A DNA stretch of 64,000 bases, taken from the NCBI RefSeq assembly GCF_949628215.1, contig NC_134277.1, positions 61,473,918 to 61,537,917 of the forward strand, given 5' to 3'. The position numbers and the translations under genes are program-made. Of this stretch, positions 1 through 9,905 are shown piece after piece. Position 1 is the stretch's first letter. Each line of letters opens with the position of its first letter. The DNA comes from Phalacrocorax aristotelis. Its lineage: Eukaryota; Chordata; Aves; Suliformes; Phalacrocoracidae. The notes beneath the pieces were generated by a model. The model saw only the letters and a list, made by a program, of their open reading frames with translations. It made no database searches and was not told where the DNA came from.

Positions 1-357
1 CTATAGTGGATCCCCTTACACCCCTCCAGGGAAACCTGTGTGCTCAGTTACCTTTCTGAAATGCCTGTATGCCAACACATACAGCAGGGGGAAAAAACAG
101 GAGGAAGTAGAGGTCTGTGTGCAGTCGCAAGGCCATGATCTGACTGCAATTACAGGGACATGGTGGGATAGCTCACAAGACTGGCATGTGGTCATGGATG
201 GCTACATACTTTTTAGGAGAGACAGGCCAGCAAGGTGAGGTGCGGGAGTTGCTCTTTATATGAGAGAGCAACTGGAATGTATCAAGCTTTGCCTAGGGGT
301 GGAGGAAGTTGAGTTTATGGGTAAAAATTAGGGGGCAGGCAAATATGGGTGACCCTG
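1..357 (+). mobile_element. CR1 LINE fragment a (ORF2 endonuclease, N-terminal part)
   Basis: Translation of the + strand gives CR1 ORF2 endonuclease sequence: a KCLYAN start, then EVCVQSQGHDLTAIT, TWWDSSQDW, MDGYILFRRDRP and VALYMREQLEC. The frame is broken by a TGA near 235 and a one-base shift near 320, after which VKIRGQANMGDP can be read. It stops at an LTR at 358. The missing continuation (VVGFCYRP) is found inverted, ending at 1154, so this is the left part of a split element. The window edge cuts its left side. It is a dead, non-coding relic of the non-LTR retrotransposon family usual in birds. Confidence 0.88.
353..357. repeat. Target-site duplication, left half (CCCTG)
   Basis: CCCTG directly precedes the LTR start TGTCATGG. 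The reverse complement, CAGGG, lies at 1150-1154, directly outside the other LTR's outer end. Joining the CR1 flanks through one CCCTG restores the expected CR1 reading MGDPVVGF. A 5-bp duplication fits ERVL-like integration (known for that class). Confidence 0.8.
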
Positions 358-607
358 TGTCATGGTTTTAGCTGGTATAGAGTTAATTTTCTTCACTGCA
401 GCTGGCATAGTGCTGTGCTTTGGACTTAGTATGAAAACAATGTTGATAACACACCAATGTTTTAGTTGTTGCTGGGTAGTGCTTGTACTAGTCAAGGACT
501 TTTCCAGCTTCCCATGCTCTTCTGGGTGCACAAGAAGCCAGGAGGGGAGGGGGCACAGCTAAGAGAGCGGATTCAAACTGGCCAAAGGGATATTCCATAT
601 CATGTAA
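358..607 (+). mobile_element. ERV LTR, 5' 250 bp only (remnant of the 5' LTR)
   Basis: It begins TGTCATGGTTTTAGCTGG and matches, as reverse complement, the first 250 bp of the full LTR at 1155-1740. By eye there is one mismatch (T at 408 against the complement of G at 1690) and no gap. The match stops abruptly at 607/608, where inverted CR1 sequence begins, so this end is a rearrangement breakpoint and not an LTR end. The outer end is flanked by the CCCTG target duplication. I read it as what is left of the 5' LTR of an avian ERVL-like provirus. No viral coding sequence lies here. Confidence 0.85.
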
Positions 608-1154
608 CATTGACTTCTTCCTCCTAGGCATGCACCAATATTGAACTTGGAGGAAGTGTTCTTTGAATACTGACCAGCTGTCTTGGACCACTCTACCTTC
701 TAGAGCCCTAACCCATGGGTTTCCTCCAAGCAGGTCTTTGAAGAGACCAAAGTTAGCTCTCCTGAATTGCAGAGTTGTAATCCTACTTGTCACCCTTCTT
801 CTACCACACAGGACCCTGAACTCCACCATCTCATGGTCACTGTAGCCAAGACTACCCCCAACCCTCACATCTTCAACCAGACTTTCATTGTTTGTTAGTA
901 CAAGGTTGAGCAGCACATCTTGCCTCATTGGCTTCTCTACCACCTGCATCAAAAAGTTACCCTCCATGCCCTGCAGGATCCTCATGGATTGTACCAGCCT
1001 CACCATGTTGCTTTTCCAGCAAATATCAGGGTGGTTGAAATCCCCCATGAGAACCAGGGCCTGTGATTGTGAGGCTACTTCCAGATGTCTGTAGAAGGCC
1101 TCATTGACTTTCTCTTCCTGATAATGTGGTCTGTAGCAAAAGCCCACAACAGGG
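608..1154 (-). mobile_element. CR1 LINE fragment b (endonuclease C-terminal part), inverted
   Basis: The minus strand has an uninterrupted CR1 ORF2 endonuclease frame. It reads VVGFCYRP at the 1154 end, then the GDFNHPDICW box, LNLVLTN, GGSLGYSDHEMVEFRVL (the SDH motif of the exonuclease-endonuclease-phosphatase fold), RITTLQFRRANFG, and ends at RKKS near 608. Its first residues continue directly from those of the + strand piece at 1-357, but in the opposite orientation. The open frame runs on into LTR sequence on both sides, so the long ORF is a chimera and not a gene. Confidence 0.9.
1150..1154. repeat. Target-site duplication, right half (CAGGG, inverted)
   Basis: CAGGG touches the outer (3') end of the minus-strand LTR. 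It is the reverse complement of CCCTG at 353-357. Its inverted orientation relative to the partner shows that an inversion happened after integration. Confidence 0.75.
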
Positions 1155-1740
1155 TGTCGTGGTTCAGCCTTAGTCAGCAACTAAACACCACACAGCTGCT
1201 TGCTCACTCTCCCCACCCCTGTGGGATGGGGGAGAGAATTAGAAGAGCAAAAGCAATAAAAAAAACTTGTGGCTTGAGATGAGAACAATTTAATAATTAC
1301 AATAAAATAATAATTAGAATAATAATGATTATGATAATAATAGCAATAATGATAATATAATAAAAAGGAAAAGGGAAAAAGGGAAAAAAAAACAGAAATA
1401 CAAATGATACAACCGCTCACCACCCACAAGTCGCAGTTGCCCCTTCCCTCCCCCAGCCAGCTCCTCCCAGTTAACGTACTGGGCATGACATTACATGATA
1501 TGGAATATCCCTTTGGCCAGTTTGAATCCGCTCTCTTAGCTGTGCCCCCTCCCCTCCTGGCTTCTTGTGCACCCAGAAGAGCATGGGAAGCTGGAAAAGT
1601 CCTTGACTAGTACAAGCACTACCCAGCAACAACTAAAACATTGGTGTGTTATCAACATTGTTTTCATACTAAGTCCAAAGCACAGCACTGTGCCAGCTGC
1701 AGTGAAGAAAATTAACTCTATACCAGCTAAAACCATGACA
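1155..1740 (-). mobile_element. Full-length ERV LTR (586 bp), minus orientation
   Basis: The element has TGTC...GACA ends. On the minus strand it starts TGTCATGGTTTTAGCTGGTA and ends CCACGACA at 1155. It resembles the abundant avian ERVL-type LTR as I remember it: an AGAGTTAATTTTCTTC block near the 5' end, GGGATATTCCATA in the middle, an A+T-rich AATAAT tract (1290-1345), and a 3' end related to GCTTAGTTGCCGGC. No database comparison was possible. The outer end abuts the target duplication; the inner end abuts a purine-rich stretch. I infer it is the 3' LTR of the provirus. Confidence 0.87.
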
Positions 1741-1768
1741 CATGTTCTATGTCCTTTTGCCCTTTCAA
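1741..1768 (-). other. Possible polypurine tract next to the LTR
   Basis: On the minus strand the bases just upstream of the LTR are purine-rich (GAAAGGGCAAAAGGACATAG, then AACATG). That is where a retroviral polypurine tract would sit if 1741 onward is internal proviral sequence in minus orientation. The run is imperfect and no gag/pol/env was recognised beyond it. Confidence 0.3.
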
Positions 1769-4700
1769 TGTTCCAGCTCCATGGCAAACTATTTTACCAT
1801 ATTCAATTAAGTAAAATATTATATGTCTCATTTCTGTCATGTTATAAAGTTATCCTTGCTGGATGTAACTTGAGATGCTCTGGCACATGCTTGGAAGAAA
1901 GAGGTAATTTTTATCAAGGCTTCTGCTGATTGCTTTTAAAGACACCTTCTAGAAAATATATGAGAGGCACGACTACTACTAACATTTCACAGCATGAGGC
2001 AAGGCCATTACTTTGCTGTTCATAATAAACTCTGTTCTTTGGAGGTCTATAAATTACAAAGCCAAAAAAGGAAATATGAACTTTAATGAATACTCTCTCC
2101 TGGAGGCTGCAAGACAAAAATCTTTGTGCAAGAAGAGCATGGGAGCTTATGAAAAAAAAAAAAAGGTGAGTTATCCGGCATTAGCATAGCCTACCTCTGC
2201 ATTAGATTCCTTTCAAAAAGAAAATGGTGATATACATTACAGCATTAGTGCAGACATCAAAACTACGGGGAAAAAGAAAGTTGAGTGTGGGAGTTGCACA
2301 TTGTAGACATCAAAGTGAGTAGATTTTTTCCCCGAATTACTTTAGTAGCATTTAAAAACGCTTGAAACATCTCATGCAGCCAACTACTAGGATGAGTCCA
2401 GGATGATAATTTGTATGTAGGTTTCAGATCCTGTAAGTCTTTCTCTGAAAACTCAGGCCTCTCCATCCAGCCTGCAGCAGTCTTGGATATAGGGCAAGGA
2501 ATGGGACTCCTAATGTAGGGTGCCTGTCAGGGCTCCTTCAGCAGGGATACAGGAATGCTTGCTGACTGTACTGTATTTTACACTTGTCCCTAGTTCTCTG
2601 CATGCACCCTCCAAGACGCTGGCAGCATGGATGACAGAAGAGACAGATTTGAAGCAGCCTATTGTTATGTTGCCAATCGCCACTTTGGTATGGCCTTTTT
2701 TGGGGGGTGTTTGAATACAGGGGACAATTCCCCTAGGCATCTGTCCTTGAAAAAAACATATGCTAGCCATACCAGCTCCACTTTTTGTTTATCCCTGCTG
2801 CACTTGCCTTTAAGAAGGAGGGTCAGTCTCCTTTTTTAATAATTTAGGGCAAAGAGCTAAAAGACAGCTCCAAAACTGCAGGAGAAATGTCCTTGAACTT
2901 AAATGGCTGGATAAAAATAGGTCTTTTATACAGTGAGACAGCTACCTGAAATGTGCTTTTTGACTGCCACTTCATCAAACAACCTTTAACACTGCTGCCA
3001 CTGCCTCCTACCACCCTGCAAGCAGGTGATGAGGGATCCCTTCTACCTCCTCCTGTCAGCAGCAGTGCCAAGGCCAGCAGCGCCCTGCACAGAGGTGCTC
3101 TGCCTATCCATGCTTGATGCCAAACAGCAGTATTTGAATTTCACCCCTGCCCAAAGCATGGTCTTTTCAATCCCCAGGCTAAATCACCTGGGGATAACCC
3201 AGGTAAAGATGCAAATGAAACAGAAAGCTAACCTAGTTTGTTCAAAGCCATGCAGACAGAGACAGGACAAAAGCTGTGAATAGTCTCCCTCCTCATATTC
3301 CTGTGTCTGCTGCTCCAGACTGTTGTTTATGTTTTAAAAAGCACAAACATTTCTTTTGGAAGTCCCCCCACCCCACTCTCCTCCCTCCCTCTCTTCTCCT
3401 CTCCCTTCCCTTCTTTCACCTGCCCAGCCTCTCTCCCAGATTCTGGAAGGGAAACTCCTGTACCAGCTGTCCTTGCATATATGAGATGTAGAAGAGCATA
3501 AAGGGGATTCTGTCTGATGTGCTGGTGGTTTGGAGTTCTTCTCTGTCTTCTGCTAGAGTTCAAATGGACTACCTTGGCCAAAGCAAAGGACCTTTTCGTG
3601 ACCCAATTTCCCCTCCTAGGGAAGATGATTAATCATAACACTTGGGATTTTTTGAAGCTTAATTCAATGACATTCATGCAATAGCTTGTGATTAGTGAAA
3701 GTAAAGCTATGAAAAGAAATTGAACAGTTCTGATGCAGCTGTCTTATTAGCACAATATTAAAGCTGAGCAGTTTATGGGCATATTAAAGCTGTGATTATG
3801 GGCATTTATCTGAAGGAAATGAGAATTATGGTCAGCTACAACAGAAGCAAATATGTGATCCACAGCCTGATGAGAAAGTAACTCTGAAGTTTTCTGTTCT
3901 GAAAAGAATACTGAGCCATTACATGGGTGTATTTTTTACGTGAGTTGAAGATGCTTTGATAACTAAATCTAGAAATTCTTTATTGCTGAACTTTTGCTTT
4001 GTAAGAGCTGACAAGGTTCTACAATGCATGTCCTGGCCTGCAGAATGAACTTGAGCTGCAAGTACAGTTGCTGGGCTTACCAAAAGGTGATTAGAGACAG
4101 ATAGACAGAGACTGAATGTTTGAACAAGAAACACTGCTCTTGCCTTGGTGTCTTGATATGCTTCTCACAATCTGACCCCCAGTAGGGCAATCAGTGATCT
4201 TTGCAGAGGGTGAAATGGTCTCTTCCGCAAAACAGTTTGTTTTAAACTATTTGTTATATAAACCAAATTTGCTTTGTTTTGTTTGCCTGCTCTGTGCCTG
4301 GCTAAGGGTCTTCTAAAGGAGAAATCTCTAGCAGAGAAACATGTCAGTGTGTCAGTCCTGTTTCTGGATATACCTGTTGGGTGCTTCAGAGCAATGTTTT
4401 TCACTGTATAAACATAGTGCATTGCATTTTTGCTTACTAGGGTCTTAGCATGACATTGCCTAGTATGGCAAAGATGCAGAGAAGGTGTGACAAGAACTCT
4501 GGGAGCTAAATGACACTATTCCACAGCCACAAGCAGCTTGCAGACTGGGAGTTTGACATTCCTCCCCTAGGTGAATGCCTGAGAGGAATCAGGGCATTAT
4601 TTTGGTTTCCCTTAAACTATTAGTGAGCCACTGGCATCTTTAAAGAGCATAAGAAGTTGGCTTCGAGAATGGAAGGAAGAGATAAAAAGTCAAATAGATT

Positions 4701-5059
4701 GGTTTTTTCACATCACTTTTATGAAGTAGCTTACAGGAATGATGCCTGGCAGGTTGGGTCAGCTTGACTAATATATAAAGCATGAAAGCACTTCATTATA
4801 TATTTCTTCTCATCAGCAGATACCTCTGCCTCTGTGCCTTTACCATGCTTCCTACTGTCCAACAATGTCACCAGCTTACAATGATGCTAGTGGCTTTTTA
4901 TCATGGTAAAACTGAATTAATGTTTAGTCTTTAGTCTTCACAGTAAATATTGTATTGGATACCTAAAAAATAATGAGAACTTATTTCTGTAGTGTTGTCA
5001 ATGTGTTCACATTCATTTTGCATTAATGACTGCTCAGAACCCCACATCTATTTTCTTCA
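1769..5059. other. No gene recognised; origin uncertain
   Basis: This AT-rich stretch has only short open frames that match nothing I know. It lies between the inverted LTR and the right part of the split CR1. It could be decayed proviral interior, a later insertion, or both. It holds an A-run (2152-2164), a 17-bp-period C/T-rich tract region (3362-3435) and nothing else I can name. Confidence 0.5.
3362..3435. repeat. Polypyrimidine tract (C-rich)
   Basis: About 70 bases are almost entirely C and T, starting with a run of six C, then CCCC, and CCTCCCTCCCTCTC. The complementary strand is G/A-rich. Such tracts can form triplex or i-motif/G-quadruplex structures in vitro (established). No gene context supports a role here. 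Confidence 0.75.
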
Positions 5060-6881
5060 AACACCTGAAAACCTGCAAGCAATACTGAGCTTTGGCTGGA
5101 ACTCAAGAAAAAAAGGAGAGCTTACCACCTTTGGAAGCAGGGGCAGGGGATTCAGGAGGACTACAAGGATGTTGTGAGGTTATGCAGGGAAAAGATTAGA
5201 AAGGCAAAGGCCCAGCTGGAATTTAAACTGGCCACTGCCATTAAATAAAACAAAAAATGTTTTATTAATATATCTGTCACAAAAAGGAGGGCCAGGGACA
5301 ATCTCCCTCCTTTGTTGGATGTGGAAGGTAACCTTGCCACGAAAGATGAGGAGAAGGTACTTAATGCTTTCTTTGCCTCAGTCTTTAATAGTCAGACTGG
5401 TCATCCTTGGGGTTGTCAGGCCCCTGTGCTGGGAGATGGAGATAGTATGCAGAATGAAGCCCCAGTTGTTGAAGAGGTGGCAGTCACCGACCTGCTCCTT
5501 CACCTGGATGTTCACAAGTCCATGGGACTGGATGGGATCCACCTGAGGATACTGAGGGAGCTGGCAGAGGAGCTCGCCAAGCCACTCTACATCATTTATC
5601 AGCAGTCCTGGTCAACCGGGGAGGTCCCAGATGACTGGAAGCTAGCAAATGTGACGCCCCTCTACAAGAAGTGTCGGAAGGAGGATCTGGGGAACTACAG
5701 GCCTGTCAGCCTGACCTCAGTGCCGGGAAAGGTCATGGAGCATATCATCTTGAATGTCATTATGCAGCACATGTGGGACAACTAGGGGATTGGGCTCAGC
5801 CAGCATGGGTTTATGAAAGGGAGGTCATGCCTCACTAACCTGGTTTTCTTCTATGATAAGGTGACCTGCTTAGTGGATGAAGGGAAGGCTGTGGACGTTG
5901 TCTACATGGACTTTAGTAAGGCCTTTGACAATGTCTCCCACAGCATTCTCCTGGAGAAGATGGCTGCTCACGACTTGGGCAAGTGCACTCTGCGCTGGGT
6001 TACAAACTGGCTGGACAGCTGAGCCCAGAGAGTGGTGGTGAATGGAGTCAAATCCAGTTGGTGGCGACTCACAAGTGGTGTTCCCTAGGGCTCAGTGTTG
6101 GGGCCGGTCCTGTTCAATATCTTCATTGATGATCTGGATGGGAGGATTGGGTGCACCCTCAGTAAGTTTGCGGATGACACCAAGCTGGGTGGAAGTGTCG
6201 ACCTGGTGGAGGGGAGGAAGGCCCAACAGAGGGACCTGGACAGGCTGGATTGTTGGGCCAAAGAAAACAGTATGAGATTCAACAAGGCTAAGTTCCAGGT
6301 CCTGCCTGTAGCCAGTAGGAGCAGGGAGGTGATCGGACCCCTGTACTTGACACTGGTGAGGCCGCACCTCAAGTCCTGTGTTTAGTTTTGGGCCCCTCAC
6401 TACAAGAAGGACATCAAGGTGCTGGAGCATGTCCAGAGAAGGGCAGCGAAGTTGGTGAAGGGTCTAGAGAACAAGTCTTATGAGGAGGGGCTGCGGGAGC
6501 TGAGGTTGTTTAGTCTGGAGAAGAAGAGGCTGAGGGGAGACCTTATCGCTCTCTACAACTACCTGAAAGGAGGTTGTAGCGAGGCGGGGGTCAGCGTCTT
6601 ATCCCTAGTAACAAGCGATAGGATGAGAGGAAATGGCCTCAAGCTGTGCCAAGGGAAGTTTAGGTTGAACATTAGAAGAAAATTCTTCACTGAAAGGGTT
6701 GTCAAACATTGGAACAGGCTGCTCATTGAGGTGGTGGAGTCTCCATCCCTGGAGGTATTTAAAAGAAGTGTAGATGTGGTGCTTGAGGATATGTTTTAGT
6801 GGTGGACTTGGCAGTGATATGTTAGCGGTTGGACTCGATGATCTTAAGGGTCTTTTCCAACCTTAATATTCTATGATTCTA
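5060..6881 (+). mobile_element. CR1 LINE fragment c (reverse transcriptase to 3' end)
   Basis: A single reading frame from about 5165 to the natural stop at 6797-6799 encodes CR1 ORF2. It shows the linker (LWKQGQ, KAKAQLEF), RT blocks (GLDGIHLRILREL, DDWKLANVTPLYKK, NYRPVSLTSVPGKVMEHI, QHGFMKGRSCLTNL), motif A DFSKAFD, the catalytic FADD at 6167-6178, and the C-terminal WNRL region. The frame holds five nonsense codons (5246, 5783, 6020, 6086, 6383). An in-frame deletion of about 50 residues lies near 6300. The 3' UTR ends TTCTATGATTCT at 6881. The left edge starts at about the CR1 position where fragment b stops, so the same element is likely. The left edge is set to within about 30 bases. 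Confidence 0.9.
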
Positions 6882-9814
6882 AGCACCCCTCAATCTAATT
6901 TCATGATCACCCCATTCTATCTTGCATTATGTTTCCATTTAGTATTCATTTAAGCGAGGAGGGATATTGTTTACATTCAGTAGTTCTTTTTTTTCAAGGA
7001 TACATACCAGCAGTCATGTATACTTGAAACCTCTTATAGCAAGACACTGAGGCACTGGTAGCAGACTTGAATCTAGCAAAACTTTGCCATGAATAAAAAA
7101 AAAGCAACCACCTTGCATAGGCCTGACAGTTTTCTTACTGAGTGTTACAGTCTGAGCTCTTGTTCTGGAAGTTATAACCCTAATTCCACGGAGATGCAGA
7201 ACAGTGGAGGCTTTGATTCTGTGGTCAGAGAGATGTGTATTAGGTGGCACCCACAGCTCTGAATCCCTTAAATTTATTTGGCTTGTATGACTGTAAAAGA
7301 TGGACTGAATTTAGTTAGTCTGTCTTGCTCAGTCTTCTTTGGTCTAAGCTGTACAAGGACAGCTTAATACTAACAAAATAATGATATTTTAACTTGCTTA
7401 AAGGTGTTTTACGGACAAAATACACTTGAAAATAATCCAAATCCAGCCTCATCTCTTTAATATCTTGCTTTGCTTTAATTGTTTGGATTTTCACTGAAGT
7501 TGGTGAACTTTTCAGATGAGTAATAAGTACCAACCAGAAGATGAATGCAGAATACAAAGACGTAACCTAATTCTGTCTAATTTGTTCAGCTGCCGTGTAG
7601 AGAAGGGCACTCGAAACAAACCAGGCATGCTTCCTGAACTTGATCAAATGGTACAACTTGGTACAGGGGTAGATAGGAATCTGCCCACGTCACTGCAACT
7701 GCCCAAGTTTGAGGTTGATTTTGTACCTCGTAAGAGGCTGGTGGACCACCAGAAAGATTTTGTTATGTTTTAGATGAGCAAATCGGGCTAATTCCAAGTC
7801 TAAGAGTTTATTTTTTTCAGAAAAGTATGCTTCCTTTAGAAATCTGTCAGGGCTGATTCCACATTCACAGAAAGTTTTTGGCCTTCTGCTCCTCAAAGCT
7901 AGGCACAAATACTGACAAAATAGAGATTCCCAATCTAATTTTCAAACAGAAAACATCGACACAGGTTAACAAACCTACCAGTTTTCATTGCTTCTTTCAA
8001 AACTTGCATGTGAAGTTGATGCATGTACATAAATCTTGCTAGGAAAAACAGCTTGCAAAAAGCCATCTTATAATTGTTACTGAAGAAGGACCCTTTTTTC
8101 ATTTGTCTTCTTTGTAAGTAAACCTCAACTACTACTATCTACATTTTGATGCTAGAATATCTTTGCATTGTGACCACCATTTTGGTCAGCTCTAACCTGA
8201 AAGCAAGATTCTGCTGAAATGCCTGAATATCCATGGAGAACCTTCCAGCACTTCTGAAACTTCTACACAGAGCTTATTTAGGGTTACTGGGTTTGTGGAA
8301 AAGCAAAAGAAGGGACAGAGGTTTCCAGTATCATTCACTGACTGATCAAAAGAAAAGGAAATAAACTAAGGGAGTAATTGTATTGCAGATGATACTTTCT
8401 TAGCAGTACAGTGTGTGAGAGGTGGGACAAATGCAGACTGTAGTGCCACCAAGGCAAAGTAATATTCTCTGTCTGGAAGACTAGCTGCCTGCAGGCTATG
8501 GTTCTAATTTCAGCCTCCCCAGTGCCTGTGTATAAGACACATATTTTACCATAAGCCTGAAATGAAACTTTCAGATTTCCAAATCAAAGATAATTTATTG
8601 GTTTTCCACTGTCCTTTATTGTCCCTCTGACTGAAAGATTATGTTCAGCTTTGGCATTTCACTTTCTCCACCACCAGCAGCCTTTTGCAATTAGGGATTC
8701 TGGATCTCTCACAGAGCACTTTGAAGTGCTTTGTGCAAAGGAAACCACTTTTTGTTGCTTCTTTAGTGGCAGAGTTGGTATGTGTATTTTTGCAGAGTGA
8801 AATTGATTAGGTTTGTTGACAAGAGGCTGAGCGTTTAATTACAGTACATATGCGTAACTTTCTCCCCTAACCTGGACCTCTCTTGCTGGGTTGTAAATAG
8901 GAGTAAGCTATTTAGAAGAGTGATTGTCATTTTGTATAGTTCCTAACTATGGTTAGGTGTCTATTCTCAGTTTAATAATATTAGTCCTTGAGTACTATTT
9001 TAAAAATTGATTTAAGTCTGTTATTTCCTGGCCCATTGTCATGGACTGGGAATGAAACCTATTCCCTTCCCCAGCTGAAGCACTCACAGAGAGACAGTGA
9101 TTTTTCTCCATTCCTCTTCAGACATTTTTTTTGGTCTTCATGTTTCGTGCCACTTTGTTAGGCCTTTGAGTTTCCTCCCCTGGATTTCTCTTTCTTAAAA
9201 ATGCATTTTCCCAAAGTCGATACTATTGTAGCTGAAATAGGCCAGAGATGTCTCAGATGTAAAACTTCTGTTTATAATCCCGGTCTCTGGGAGGAAACTT
9301 GGTGAAAATATAATAGTGTTAATTCATATTGGACTTCCACTGTAAACCTCAGCTACTTTTCTGCACAACTAGTCCCTAGTCTCATCTTTTATTTATATAG
9401 CTGAAGATTCACAGTAACCACAATTTACAATAATACAGAGCGTGAAGAGCTCAAACATTACCTAATTTTAATTAAAGAGAATAATGAACTGCTATAAACT
9501 TGGATCTAAACAAGGATATCCACTGTGTAGATCTATCTTGCATTGTAAATGTGTCATCTCTCAGTGGCTGAGCAGAGTTTAGTAGGAAATAAAATTTCAG
9601 AAATCCTCTGTGAGCAGCAAGCAGTACAGTGTACATGCAGGGAGCAGGGGAAGGAAGTGGGTTCAGTAGATATTTCAGCACACTCTTTCAGCTCATTATA
9701 GGCCAAAATTTAAGGTGTCTTTTGCTAAGCTTCCAGTGTTACCTAAAATTATTATGCCCATTCTGATGTGCTAAGTAATGATTAAGCTGGTGAGGTACTT
9801 TAAATTAAAACTAA
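6882..9814. other. No feature recognised
   Basis: AT-rich non-coding sequence. Only short open frames occur (the longest is 85 codons at 7516-7773), without recognisable domains, splice context or codon pattern. No repeat was identified. Confidence 0.6.
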
Positions 9815-9905
9815 AGGTTAGACCAGATTATCTTTCAAGGTCCTGGGCTCAAAATCAGCCTGGGCTTTTCCAACGTGGGCTGGTCTATGGCTCTATGTTT
9901 TTATG
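9815..9905 (+). mobile_element. Decayed CR1 3' end
   Basis: The sequence GTTAGACCAGATTATCTTTC, followed by a CCAACGTGGGCTGGTCTATGG-like stretch and CTCTATG, parallels the CR1 3' UTR pattern (GGTTGGACTAGATGATCTT ... CCAACC ... TTCTATGATTCTATG). Divergence is high, so this is an old relic. Confidence 0.6.

Noticed and set aside
488..1180. 230-codon minus-strand frame as a host gene
   Set aside because: It is a chimera of CR1 endonuclease sequence with LTR sequence at both ends.
1567..1929. 120-codon + strand frame
   Set aside because: Its first two thirds are LTR sequence read in antisense; the rest is unrelated flank.
7516..7773. 85-codon frame with a charged product
   Set aside because: No homology, splice context or conservation evidence; within the length expected by chance.
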